This document shows, in pieces, positions 6,874-15,698 of a DNA stretch of 43,107 bases. Numbering within the stretch: position 1 is the first letter of the stretch; each line of letters begins with the position of its first letter. The notes beneath the pieces were generated by a model, which was given only the letters and a program-made list of their open reading frames with translations, made no database searches and had not been told where the DNA came from. The stretch comes from an uncultured Acidimicrobiaceae bacterium. GTDB taxonomy: Bacteria; Actinomycetota; Acidimicrobiia; Acidimicrobiales; Aldehydirespiratoraceae. Location of the stretch: NCBI GenBank assembly GCA_913041415.1, contig CAJWHS010000012.1:1-43107 (forward strand), read 5' to 3'. The position numbers were made by a program, and so were the translations under genes.

Positions 6874-8382
6874 ATGCAGCGATTCGTCCTTGCCGGACTC
6901 TCTCACGAGACCAACACCTTCTCGCCGCAACCCACCACTTTGGGTCGCTTCGGGCGATCCGAAGACGAGTCGGGTCTGCTCCACGGGCCAGAAGCGATCG
7001 CGGGGATGGCGGGCACCCGGACGCCGGTTGGCGGCTTCCTCGACATTCTTGAGGGCCACGACGCCGAACTCGTCGTACCCCTCGTCGCAAGCGCCGTCCC
7101 GTCAGGACGGGTAACCGATGAGAGCTACGAAACGATGGCGGGACGCATCACCGACGCCGTTGCGGCCGGCGCAGACGCCGTGTTCCTCAGCCTCCACGGC
7201 GCGATGGTCACCGACAGTCACGACGATGCGGAAGGCGAGTTGCTGCGCCGCATCCGAGCCATCGATCCCGACATCCCGATCGCAGTGGCCCTCGACTTCC
7301 ACCTCGGCATGTCGCCCGAACTCTGCCGGAACGCCACCGTGGTAACCGGCTTCCGCACCTACCCGCACATCGACACCTACGAGACCGCCCAACGCGCCGG
7401 GGGCACGCTCCTGCGAGCGCTTGCCGGTGAGGTCGAACCGGTCATCTCGTGGGGCGTGCTGCCGCTGATGACGAACATGTTGAACCAGACACCGTTGCGT
7501 CAGCCGATGAAGGACATCATGGATCGGGCGATCGCCGCAGAGGCTGACAACGAGGTACTGACGGCCTCGGTTTTCGGTGGCTTCCCGCTGTCGGACATCC
7601 CCCACACCGGGCTCAGCGTCATCGTCGTGTCCGACGGCGACAAGGCCGCAGGAGACGCCCTCCGCGACGAACTTCTCGATCTCGCCTGGGAGCGTCGCGC
7701 AGATTTCATCCACGACTTCGAGCCGATGACAGCGTCGATCGCCCGAGCGACCTCGGTACCGGTGGGCCCGGTGGTGCTGCACGACCACGGCGACAACTGC
7801 GGCGCCGGCGGCGTGACCGATGTGATGTCCGTGCTCGGCGAGTGCCTGCATCAAGGCCTTGATGACATCGTGGCCGGGCCTTACCGCGATCCGGAAGCAG
7901 CGGCGATCCTGATCAACGCCGGGGTCGGAGCGACGGTGACCCTCGACCTGGGCGGCAAGGTCGACATGCCCGCTCGGGGGCTCACGGGCCAACCGATGTC
8001 CATGACCGGGACGGTCACCGCCGTTGCCGACGGCCGCTACAAGGTCACCGGCCCGATGATGACCGGCATGGCGATGAATCTCGGCCCCTGCGCCGTGCTC
8101 AACATCGGTCCTGCCCTCGTAATCGTCTGCACGGACCCACTCGAGCCGTTCGACGTCGACTTCTACGACGTGCTCGGCATCGACCCAACCGAGCACCGCA
8201 TCCTGCTCATCAAATCCCGTCAGCACTTCCGGGCTGTCTTCGAGCCGATCGCCCAAGAGATCATCGGCGTGGCCGGCCCAGGGGTGTGCAGCGAGGACTA
8301 CTCGGTGGTCGAGTTCGAACGCATTCGTCGACCGATGTACCCGATGGATCTCGACACCCCGAAGACCGTCATCGGGAACTGA
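6874..8382 (+). CDS. M81 family metallopeptidase, MlrC-like
   Basis: The protein has 502 residues. The N-terminal region reads LAGLSHETNTFSP, LSLHGAMVT, VALDFHLGMSP and TYPHIDTYETAQRAG, with the Asp/His pairs that bind zinc in the MlrC (microcystinase C) family. The C-terminal part has HDHGDNCGAGGVTD and ends with the MlrC_C-type domain. MlrC finishes degradation of linearised microcystin in sphingomonads, but most members in other bacteria have unknown small amide or peptide substrates, so I do not claim microcystin breakdown; no mlrA or mlrB lies nearby. The ATG at 6874 follows TACCGT (6863..6868) by 5 bases, so the mRNA is probably leaderless. Confidence 0.88.
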   Translation: MQRFVLAGLSHETNTFSPQPTTLGRFGRSEDESGLLHGPEAIAGMAGTRTPVGGFLDILEGHDAELVVPLVASAVPSGRVTDESYETMAGRITDAVAAGADAVFLSLHGAMVTDSHDDAEGELLRRIRAIDPDIPIAVALDFHLGMSPELCRNATVVTGFRTYPHIDTYETAQRAGGTLLRALAGEVEPVISWGVLPLMTNMLNQTPLRQPMKDIMDRAIAAEADNEVLTASVFGGFPLSDIPHTGLSVIVVSDGDKAAGDALRDELLDLAWERRADFIHDFEPMTASIARATSVPVGPVVLHDHGDNCGAGGVTDVMSVLGECLHQGLDDIVAGPYRDPEAAAILINAGVGATVTLDLGGKVDMPARGLTGQPMSMTGTVTAVADGRYKVTGPMMTGMAMNLGPCAVLNIGPALVIVCTDPLEPFDVDFYDVLGIDPTEHRILLIKSRQHFRAVFEPIAQEIIGVAGPGVCSEDYSVVEFERIRRPMYPMDLDTPKTVIGN

Positions 8383-8454
8383 GGCGACCGCAGCGCGGCC
8401 CCGGTTCGCCCTTGGACCTCACCGCTCGAGGCTGACGATCTAAAGTCGACGACC

Positions 8455-9471
8455 GTGGCGAACGGACGGCACTCGACGAACCTCGGCGAGGTCCAACTCC
8501 CACGTGCGTCGAGTTCGCCTCTGCGCGAGGTCGGCCGACGCGTCGGCTTCGCCGTGTCGCTGGTCGTTTTCGTTGCGCTCATCGTGCTCCTCGGGCGTGA
8601 CGGCTACGTCGACGACACAGGCGATCAAATCGGGTTCCTCGACTCGCTCTACTACGCGTCGGTGACGGTCACGACAACCGGCTACGGCGACATCACCGCC
8701 GTGTCGGACGGGGCCCGTCTAGCCACGATCGTTCTCATCACCCCTGCCCGGATCGTTTTCCTGATCCTCGTGGTCGGCACCACCGTCGAGGTGCTCACGG
8801 ATCGATCCCGGCAGCTTCTTCTCATCCGACGCTGGAGGCGCCGCGTGCGAGATCACTACGTCATTCTCGGTTTTGGTTCGACCGGGGCATCAGCCGCCGC
8901 CGACCTCGTCCGCCGTGGGGTGGAACCAGACAGGATCGTCGCTGTCGATATCGACGCCTCGGCCGTCGCCGAGGCCGCAAATCGAGGCTTCGTCGCCATT
9001 CAGGGCAACGCCACGAACAGCGCCGTCCTCGGTCAGGCCGCCGTCCGACAAGCGAAGGCCGTGATCATCGCTCCCAACCGCGATGACACCGCCGTGCTCG
9101 CCACCCTCACAGTTCGCGAGATCAACAGCACCGCCCACATCGTCGCCGGCGGCCGCGATCAGGAGAACCTCCACCTCCTTCGCCAAGGGGGCGCCAACGA
9201 AGTCATCGACGCGACCGCCGCCGTCGGGCGGATGCTCGGCATCGCAACGAAGTCTCCCGGCGCGATCGGTGTGCTCGATGAACTCCTCGAAGCCGGCATC
9301 GGACTCGAACTCGTGGAGATCGAGTGCGCGACACCAAATGATCTTCCGGTGATGCCCGACAACGCCTCGCTCGTCTCGGTCGTGCGCAACGGACGTCACC
9401 TCCGCCCCGATGTGGCGGGCGATCCGCAGCCCGGCGATCGCCTCGTCGTTCTCAACGACCGCGACGCCTGA
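8455..9471 (+). CDS. Two-TM potassium channel with RCK/TrkA domains
   Basis: The protein has 338 residues. Membrane helix 1 is around residues 30-47, the pore helix and selectivity filter TVTTTGYGD end near 79, and helix 2 is around 90-113. Then come a Rossmann TrkA-N/RCK domain starting HYVILGFGSTG near 134 and a TrkA-C domain in the last ~80 residues. This is the standard MthK-like plan: a K+ channel in the cell membrane gated by ligand binding to the RCK domains. GTG 8455 follows TAAAGT (8441..8446) by 8 bases. The gene is a single transcription unit between mlrC and the phosphotransferase. Confidence 0.93.
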   Translation: MANGRHSTNLGEVQLPRASSSPLREVGRRVGFAVSLVVFVALIVLLGRDGYVDDTGDQIGFLDSLYYASVTVTTTGYGDITAVSDGARLATIVLITPARIVFLILVVGTTVEVLTDRSRQLLLIRRWRRRVRDHYVILGFGSTGASAAADLVRRGVEPDRIVAVDIDASAVAEAANRGFVAIQGNATNSAVLGQAAVRQAKAVIIAPNRDDTAVLATLTVREINSTAHIVAGGRDQENLHLLRQGGANEVIDATAAVGRMLGIATKSPGAIGVLDELLEAGIGLELVEIECATPNDLPVMPDNASLVSVVRNGRHLRPDVAGDPQPGDRLVVLNDRDA

Positions 9472-9586
9472 CCACCTACGGCTGACATCGTCGGCACCGA
9501 AGTCTCATCGGCAGACGTACGGCGCTCCCCTCACTTCGATCTCGTCGTTTGGGAGACCGGGCATGCGCCGGGCCTACGATCTCGCC

Positions 9587-11002
9587 ATGACGGGGGCTGA
9601 AGACACGATCAACCACGAAGCGTTCGAGACGCAGTGCCGCGCCGGTATCGAAGCGTGGATCGCCGAACATCTGGGCGGCGAGGTCATCGCCATGGAGCGG
9701 CTCGAACGCTGGCGGCCACAGTGGAAGGTCTCGTACACGAGCAGCGGTGAGACCGGTGCCGTGCTTGTGCGCGGCAATCGTCCGATCGCTCCGGTCGACG
9801 CACTGCGGTTCGAGATGGTGTGCATGCAGGTCCTCGAACGCAACGGCATCCTCGTCCCCCACATCCACGGCTGGATGGACGAACCGGTCGCCTTCGTCAT
9901 GGACTGGGTCGAGACCGAAGACCGTGCCCCTGGAATGCTCCACACGGCGATGGACACCCCGTCGGAGATGGATCCCGAACGCTGGCAGGCCACGCTCAGC
10001 TACATGACCCACCTCGCTGCGGTGCATGCCGTACCGGTGAGCGAGTTCGCCGATGTGAAGCAGCTCGCCAACCCACCGAGCGAGCCACGCGACATCGCCT
10101 TGCAGGCCGTGGACCGCATGTACGCCATGGGCGAGATGGCGGGCAACATCGATCCGTCGTTGTCCTTCCTGCAGATGTGGCTGCGCCGCAACGCACCGAC
10201 CGACCGCCACGATGTGCACTTCCTGTGCGGCGACGCCGGCCAGTTCATGTCACGCGGCACCGACGTGGTCGCCCTGCTCGACTTCGAGATCGCCAACGTC
10301 GGCGACACCCACTGGGATCTCGCGTGCTTCCGAGGCCGCCATCCCTTCGAGAACATGGGCGACATCCCGGCGCTCTACCGCGAGTACGAGCGGGTCACCG
10401 GAACGCCGATCGATCGCCGGGTCGTCGGCTACTACACCGTCGCTTTCCTGCAGCTCGCCGTCATCGGGGCGACCTTCTTCATGATGCCGGAGATCCGGGG
10501 TGGGAACTGGATCGAAGGCATGCTCGAGAAGGCGAGCATCACCCGGCGGGCCTATGAGGCAATCGCCGAACTCCACGACCTCGAACTGGACTACGACCTC
10601 ACGCTCCCCGACCCGACCCCCGACTCGCTGGAGGCGTCAGGCCTGCGGAAGCTGATCGCCGATATCGGACGACTGCCGACCTCAAGCGCCTTCGCCGACT
10701 GGGAGCGAGATCTGCTCGGCGCCATCCCCGACTTCCTTCTCAACTACACGCGATATCGCAGCTGGTTCGAGACGACCTCGCGCACTGACATCGAGGCGTT
10801 CCTCGGCGAGTCGTTCGACGATCTCGCTGCGGCAGACGCCGCAATTCAGGCCCGTATCGACACCGACGACCCGGCCGACGACAACGAACTCGTCCGGCTC
10901 ATGCACCGCCGCATGCTGCGCCTCTCGATGATCACGGCCGGCACCGACCCCGACAAGGCCAATCCCTTCTTCTACGTTCTTGAGCCAGTGATCGATCACT
11001 AA
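9587..11002 (+). CDS. Phosphotransferase family (APH-like) protein
   Basis: The protein has 471 residues. The N-terminal two thirds follow the aminoglycoside phosphotransferase/choline kinase fold: VLVRGN, a hinge VAFVMDWVETED, the catalytic-loop segment FLCGDAGQFM and the metal-binding ALLDFEIANVGD. In the catalytic loop the usual HGD...N is altered (Cys for His, and the Asn position reads Gln), so kinase activity is uncertain. A C-terminal helical region of about 130 residues is added. Actinobacterial relatives are often near acyl-CoA genes, but the substrate is unknown. ATG 9587 follows TACGAT (9575..9580) by 6 bases. An in-frame ATG at 9563 with GGGAG upstream is the alternative start. 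Confidence 0.8.
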   Translation: MTGAEDTINHEAFETQCRAGIEAWIAEHLGGEVIAMERLERWRPQWKVSYTSSGETGAVLVRGNRPIAPVDALRFEMVCMQVLERNGILVPHIHGWMDEPVAFVMDWVETEDRAPGMLHTAMDTPSEMDPERWQATLSYMTHLAAVHAVPVSEFADVKQLANPPSEPRDIALQAVDRMYAMGEMAGNIDPSLSFLQMWLRRNAPTDRHDVHFLCGDAGQFMSRGTDVVALLDFEIANVGDTHWDLACFRGRHPFENMGDIPALYREYERVTGTPIDRRVVGYYTVAFLQLAVIGATFFMMPEIRGGNWIEGMLEKASITRRAYEAIAELHDLELDYDLTLPDPTPDSLEASGLRKLIADIGRLPTSSAFADWERDLLGAIPDFLLNYTRYRSWFETTSRTDIEAFLGESFDDLAAADAAIQARIDTDDPADDNELVRLMHRRMLRLSMITAGTDPDKANPFFYVLEPVIDH

Positions 11003-11020
11003 CGAGACGAGGGGAGGGGT

Positions 11021-11659
11021 TCAGCCGAGCGTGCGGGCCCAGACCGCGTAGAGCGGGTCGGTGCGAGCTCCCGGGTTACGGTGCTGAAGGGTCGGCTCGC
11101 CAAATGCTTCGGTGAGATCGAAGTAAGCACCGACGATGCGCATCCGGGTGACATCGTCGTTCTCGAGCCAACCCCGGATCGCTTTCGTCGGGAAGCAGCG
11201 ATTCGAGAACGTGCACACGAACACCCCGCCCGGTTGCAGCACGCGAGCAACCTCGGCAAAGACGTCGAGCGGTCGGGTGAGGTAGTCGACCGACACGGCA
11301 CAGGTCACCGCTGCGAATGCTGCATCGTCATGGGGCAGTGCCGTGTCGATGTTGAGGTCCTGGACATGCCACTCGTCGGCCATGTCGTTGGCCGTCAACT
11401 CGTTCGCGTTCATACCGGTGACAACAAGCCGGTCTGGCTTGGTCGGAAAATGCGAGATCCACGACGAGCAGACGTCGAGCACCGGCCCAGAGTCGGGACC
11501 CGTGAGGTGAAGCTCCTCGTACAGCTCACCGATGGCGACGATCGCACCGTCATCGATGTGCGTCACGAAACGGTCGAACGCATAGAAGTCCGCGTCGTCG
11601 GTCTCGTCGCCTCGAGCGAAGAAACCCTTAGGGAACGAGGTGGCGTGGCGGGGGTCCAT
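11021..11659 (-). CDS. Class I SAM-dependent methyltransferase
   Basis: The protein has 212 residues. The SAM-binding core reads VLDVCSSWISHFP (motif I, atypical because it lacks the usual GxGxG), then DWHVQDLN-like motif II (DEWHVQDLN), FAAVTCAVSVDYLTRP (motif IV) and VLQPGGVFVCTFSNRCFP. This resembles the type 11 methyltransferases with an N-terminal PKGFFARGDETDDADFY segment that are common in actinobacteria and cyanobacteria. The substrate is not known. It is convergent with the phosphotransferase gene (19-bp gap). I see no clear promoter hexamer at the ATG. Confidence 0.82.
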   Translation of the reverse strand: MDPRHATSFPKGFFARGDETDDADFYAFDRFVTHIDDGAIVAIGELYEELHLTGPDSGPVLDVCSSWISHFPTKPDRLVVTGMNANELTANDMADEWHVQDLNIDTALPHDDAAFAAVTCAVSVDYLTRPLDVFAEVARVLQPGGVFVCTFSNRCFPTKAIRGWLENDDVTRMRIVGAYFDLTEAFGEPTLQHRNPGARTDPLYAVWARTLG

Positions 11660-11919
11660 CCGCCCATAGTCGCGCCCGAACCCGGCTTCGACAGAACCGG
11701 CCGAACCACAGAACAGACCCGGGACAATCGCTCAGGAATCGGTACGCTTGCGGAGTGGACAGACGTCCAGGAACCGTCACGCAAGGTCCAGAGGATGAAG
11801 CCGACCGCCTTTGCCGCCAACGGGATCCAGGTCCTGGTTTTCGCCCGCTGCGCGGCATCGCCTCGACCGGTGCGCATGGCGGCACCCTAGGTCGCCCGGC
11901 ACCTGCAGGCCGACCGGCC

Positions 11920-13410
11920 TCACCCGATGTGTAGATCGTCCACCGAGCTGACGACGACCCCGTCGACATCAATGTCGTACGTCCGGTCGGCGAGATCAAC
12001 TCGAAGCTCAGCCGACCGTCCTGCCCGCTCCCACCGCATGACGAGATGGTCCGGCGCCGTGCCGCCGACCGTGAAGGCGCCGTCGAACAGCGCTGACTCG
12101 GATGTCCGCCACCGAAGCAGGTGAAGGAGTGAACGGACCACCGGCCGCTCAAGTTCGGCCGCGAGTGACTCGGAAGAGTGGTACGGCCGGTTAATATCTC
12201 GCCCGACACCGGTGCGCCGCAACAACGCCATGTCGTTGGGCGCAGCGAGCAGACCGGCGTAGTAGATCTGCGGGATACCGGGCGAGAAGATCTGGATCAG
12301 GCGGCTGATGATCTGGGCGGCATCGTCGCTGCCGAGCGCCTCGAAGTAGGTGCCGTTGACCTGATAGAGGTCAAGGTTCGAGGCCGCCGCCCCGGTGGAC
12401 TCGCGACTGCGGCCCTCACTTGCGTCGTGCATCGCTTCGACAAACGCGTCGACCTGCGCAGGCTGGAGGAGTCCCGGCTTGTCGCCCTCGGGCGCGACAT
12501 CGACCACACCAATCCCGTCGTGGGTGTCGAGCACGGTGAGGCAGTTGGTCGGGCGGATGCCGAGCCAGTGTCGGAACGGCTCGGCGTCACCAGCATGGAG
12601 CGCATACAAGACGAGTGGCGGCAGGGCGAAGTCGTAGACGAAGTCGACTCGAGAGGCGACCTCTATCTGGAACCCGAAGTACGAGTGGACCTCGACCAGC
12701 AGGTGCATGCCGCGCCTGTGCGACTCCGTGCGCAGCTGGGAGATGAACTCGAAGCAGGCCGGGAGCATGAAGCATGTGGTGCCGCGCTCCTTGATGGCGT
12801 ACCCCACCGCGTCGAGACGAACGAGCTTCACCCCGTTCTCCGACAGCCGATCGAGCACGGTCATCAGATAGGCCCAGCCGGCCGGGTGGTAGACGTCGAT
12901 GTCGATCTGCTCGGACGTGAAGGTCGTCCAGACCTCGGTGGGTACACCAGCGACCTCGTAGGTCGTGAACGGTGGCCACGGCCGCGGACGATAAATCAAC
13001 ACAAGCTCCTCGTCGGTGGCACCGCCGGGGAAGATCATGTCCCTGGTGAGGAACATGCCGTGGAACTCCGAGGCCTCGCCCTTCTCGAGCCAGTCCTGGA
13101 ACGGTTCGGATTCCGACGAGACATGGTTGACGATGAGATCAGCCATGATCTCGAAGTCCTCCCCGAGGGCACCGACCTCGGCCCAGCCCCCAAGCCGGGA
13201 ATCGACCTGGGTGTGATCAATCGGATCGAAGCCCGCATCCGAGCCATCGATCGGTGGGAAGAACGGCAGCAGGTGAGTACCGCCGAACGCCCCGCCAAAC
13301 GGGCCGCGCATGACCTCGCCGAGGCCGACGAGATCGGTGGCGAGACGGTCGACATAGGTGATCAGCTGCGGTGCGTTGCGCAGTGGGGGCGGCGGCGGCT
13401 GGGTGTCCAT
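11920..13410 (-). CDS. sucP: Sucrose phosphorylase (GH13_18)
   Basis: The protein has 496 residues. Motifs follow bifidobacterial sucrose phosphorylase closely: QLITYVDRL, LLPFFPPIDGSDAGFDPIDH, IYRPRPWPPF, VRLDAVGYAIKERGTTCFM, LLVEVHSYFGFQIEVAS, VLDTHDGIGVVD and AASNLDLYQVN. The nucleophile is Asp200, the acid/base Glu240 and the transition-state stabiliser Asp298, each offset by 8 from the enzyme of known structure. It converts sucrose and phosphate to glucose 1-phosphate and fructose in the cytoplasm. No sugar transporter is adjacent, so it may act on internal sucrose, for example as an osmolyte, or on glucosylglycerate-type substrates of close relatives. The ATG at 13410 has TAGCGT (minus reading of 13418..13423) 7 bases upstream. 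Confidence 0.92.
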   Translation of the reverse strand: MDTQPPPPPLRNAPQLITYVDRLATDLVGLGEVMRGPFGGAFGGTHLLPFFPPIDGSDAGFDPIDHTQVDSRLGGWAEVGALGEDFEIMADLIVNHVSSESEPFQDWLEKGEASEFHGMFLTRDMIFPGGATDEELVLIYRPRPWPPFTTYEVAGVPTEVWTTFTSEQIDIDVYHPAGWAYLMTVLDRLSENGVKLVRLDAVGYAIKERGTTCFMLPACFEFISQLRTESHRRGMHLLVEVHSYFGFQIEVASRVDFVYDFALPPLVLYALHAGDAEPFRHWLGIRPTNCLTVLDTHDGIGVVDVAPEGDKPGLLQPAQVDAFVEAMHDASEGRSRESTGAAASNLDLYQVNGTYFEALGSDDAAQIISRLIQIFSPGIPQIYYAGLLAAPNDMALLRRTGVGRDINRPYHSSESLAAELERPVVRSLLHLLRWRTSESALFDGAFTVGGTAPDHLVMRWERAGRSAELRVDLADRTYDIDVDGVVVSSVDDLHIG

Positions 13411-13441
13411 CGACGCGACGCTACCTTCTAGCCTGATCGAC
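13411..13441. promoter_or_regulatory. Divergent leaderless promoters, sucP and amine oxidase
   Basis: This 31-bp gap holds two TAnnnT elements, one per direction: TAGCGT on the minus strand (13418..13423) ending 7 bases before the sucP ATG, and TAGCCT on the plus strand (13429..13434) ending 7 bases before GTG 13442. Neither gene has a ribosome-binding site. The two -10 elements are separated by only 5 bp, so the polymerases would compete. Confidence 0.6.
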
Positions 13442-14677
13442 GTGACCGATCAGTCGACCCTTCCCGAGACCAGCGATGTCGTTGTCGTCGGTGCCGGTCT
13501 CGCCGGCCTTGCCGCCGCCCGAATCTTGCACGAAGCGGGCCGCTCGGTGATCGTGCTCGAGGCGTCCGATGGCGTCGGTGGGCGGGTCCGCAGCGACATC
13601 GTCGACGGATTCATCCTCGACCGCGGTTTCCAGATCTTGTTGCGGGCCTACCCCGAGCTCGACCGTCAGTTCGACATCCATGCGCTTGATCTCCGCTCAT
13701 TCGATCCCGGCGCACTCGTTCGGGTCGGCGAGAAGCTCGCACTGCTGGGCGACCCACTCCGCAAGCCCACGACACTACCGTCGTCGGTGTTGTCGCCGGT
13801 CGGCAGCCTCTTCGACAAGCTCCGGCTCTTCAGAGATCGCCTTCGCCTCGGACGCACCGACACCACCCAGCTACTGCGACAGCCCGATACGTCGACTCGT
13901 GAAGGCTTGGCGGCTCGTGGCTACAGCGACGCCATGATCGACCGTTTCTTCCGTCCCTTTGTCGGCGGCATCCAACTCGACCCGACGCTGGCGACCTCCA
14001 ACCGCATGTTCGACGTCGTCCTGCAACAACTCTTCCGCGCCGACGCCGTCGTCCCGGCGAAGGGCATGGGCGAGATCCCCGCTCAGCTGGCCTCGCGCCT
14101 ACCTACCGACGCCATCTACCTGAACACCCCCGTCACCGCCGTCAGCGCCGGCTCGGTCACCACCGGGCGCGGCACGATCACCGCAACCGACGTGATCGTC
14201 GCTGTCGAGGGGCCCGCCGCTGCGGAGCTGCTCGGCCTGCCGCCGGTCGACTCCAACCCGGCAACTTGCGTCTGGTTCGCCGCCGACAGCCCACCGATCA
14301 CCGAGCCACTGCTCGTCCTCGACGGCGAGGGACCGGCCCGCAACATTGCCATCATGAGCAACGTCTCACCGGCGTACGCACCGGCCGGCAAGGCGCTGAT
14401 CGGGGGCGCCTGCCCCGGCATGCTCGACCCCGACATCGAGCCGGCCGTCCGAGCTCAACTCCGCGACATCTGGGGGGCCCAGGTCGACCGCTGGATACAT
14501 CTCCGCACCGACGCCATCCCGCACGGCCAGCCAACGCAGCCGCCGTCATTTTCCCCGAAACAGCGGACTGCGCTGGGCGACGGACTGCACGTCTGCGGCG
14601 ACCACCGCGACACCTCGTCGATCCAGGGAGCGTTGTACTCCGGTCGCCGCTGCGCCGAAACGATCCTCGCCGGCTGA
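13442..14677 (+). CDS. FAD-dependent amine oxidase / protoporphyrinogen-oxidase-like
   Basis: The protein has 411 residues. The FAD-binding dinucleotide fold is at the N-terminus (VVVVGAGLAGLAAARILHEAG), followed by GVGGRVRS, DRGFQILLRAYPEL, and a C-terminal FAD-closing segment LHVCGDHRDTSSIQGAL. This is the flavin amine oxidase/NAD(P)-binding family found in plants, cyanobacteria and actinobacteria, related to protoporphyrinogen oxidase and carotenoid desaturases; the substrate is unknown. The first ~100 bases of the window carry a piece of a distant homologue. GTG 13442 follows TAGCCT by 7 bases; the longer frame upstream overlaps the divergent sucP promoter and is not used. Confidence 0.87.
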   Translation: MTDQSTLPETSDVVVVGAGLAGLAAARILHEAGRSVIVLEASDGVGGRVRSDIVDGFILDRGFQILLRAYPELDRQFDIHALDLRSFDPGALVRVGEKLALLGDPLRKPTTLPSSVLSPVGSLFDKLRLFRDRLRLGRTDTTQLLRQPDTSTREGLAARGYSDAMIDRFFRPFVGGIQLDPTLATSNRMFDVVLQQLFRADAVVPAKGMGEIPAQLASRLPTDAIYLNTPVTAVSAGSVTTGRGTITATDVIVAVEGPAAAELLGLPPVDSNPATCVWFAADSPPITEPLLVLDGEGPARNIAIMSNVSPAYAPAGKALIGGACPGMLDPDIEPAVRAQLRDIWGAQVDRWIHLRTDAIPHGQPTQPPSFSPKQRTALGDGLHVCGDHRDTSSIQGALYSGRRCAETILAG

Positions 14678-14725
14678 CCCGGTCACGCTGGGCCCGGCCG
14701 TCGAGCGGCCACTACGTTGGCGTTC

Positions 14726-15652
14726 GTGCGTCACACGACCGAGCAGCTCGACATCTGGCGTCGTGATGGCGGCGCGATACTCGATTCGTTCTTCACGGCC
14801 AATGAACTGGCCCCGTGCGTCGACGGCATGGAGCAGATGTACGGGCACCTACGCCCCGACGACCCGGTCACCCACGAGAACTTCGATGCCAAGACCCGCT
14901 ACGCCGCCCAGTTTGCGAACACCACCGACTTGCCGTTCCTCGCCACTCCCGAACTCAACCTGATCGGCCTGCATCCCGCCCTAGTCGCCTGTGCCCGAGA
15001 GGCGCTCGGCACCGACGACGTTCGGATGTACCAATGCCACACGTGGGCCAAGTTCACCGGCCAGACCGACTTCGATCAGCCGTTTCACTGCGACTACAAG
15101 AACCACACGCTGACGGTGCCGGGCGAGAACGAACTCGATCGCACGATCAACTTCATGATCTATCTCACCGACGTCACCGACGAGCACGGAGCGATCCACT
15201 ACGCGCCGGTACCGGAGTCGGATCCGATCACTGGCCCGATGCGGTCGCAATTCGCAGGTGAGGCGGACGGCTACGAAGCGCAGCTCCGAGCGATCGAGCG
15301 GAGTGGCGCCGCGCCCGCCGGGTCGGTCTTCGCCTACGGCATCGACGTCTTCCACCGGGGCACCAACCTCACCCTGCCCGACGCCCATCGCTTCACCGTC
15401 ACCGCCAGCTACAAGGCCGCCGGCAACGACCAGATCGGCTGGTCGGCCTGGCCTCGCTTCTTCCGCGAGCCGTGGCATCTCGTGATGGACAACGCCAGCG
15501 TCGAGCAGCGGACCTGCCTCGGCATCCCCGCACCCGGCGACCCGTTCTGGACCGAGATGACGCTCGCTCGCACCAAGGATCGCTGGCCGAATAGTGACTG
15601 GTCGGACTACGACGAGGCGCTCATCACCTCATCGACCGATCGCTCCTGCTGA
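14726..15652 (+). CDS. Phytanoyl-CoA dioxygenase (PhyH) family protein
   Basis: The protein has 308 residues. The Fe(II) facial triad is visible: His121 and Asp123 in FHCDYKNHTLTV, and the distal His210 in GIDVFHRGTNL. The 2-oxoglutarate-binding Arg would be in the following strand (AHRFTVTASY). PhyH enzymes hydroxylate their substrate using O2 and 2-oxoglutarate; bacterial members act on ectoine, phosphonates and many others, so the substrate is open. GTG 14726 follows TACGTT (14713..14718) by 7 bases and is preferred over the in-frame TTG at 14717, which lies inside that promoter element. The enoyl-CoA hydratase gene follows with its own promoter. Confidence 0.87.
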   Translation: MRHTTEQLDIWRRDGGAILDSFFTANELAPCVDGMEQMYGHLRPDDPVTHENFDAKTRYAAQFANTTDLPFLATPELNLIGLHPALVACAREALGTDDVRMYQCHTWAKFTGQTDFDQPFHCDYKNHTLTVPGENELDRTINFMIYLTDVTDEHGAIHYAPVPESDPITGPMRSQFAGEADGYEAQLRAIERSGAAPAGSVFAYGIDVFHRGTNLTLPDAHRFTVTASYKAAGNDQIGWSAWPRFFREPWHLVMDNASVEQRTCLGIPAPGDPFWTEMTLARTKDRWPNSDWSDYDEALITSSTDRSC

Positions 15653-15698
15653 TTCTTCGACGGGAAGCGAAGCGCGGCCGCCATCTACGCTCGCCCCC

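Noticed and set aside
6874-8382. Microcystin degradation locus
   Set aside because: MlrC-like proteins are widespread with other substrates, and no mlrA, mlrB or mlrD is present.
11660-11919. Possible small gene at GTG 11755 with TACGCT upstream
   Set aside because: The 59-codon frame has no clear codon bias and an Arg/Pro/Gly-rich, non-protein-like translation. I see no supported gene in this 260-bp gap.
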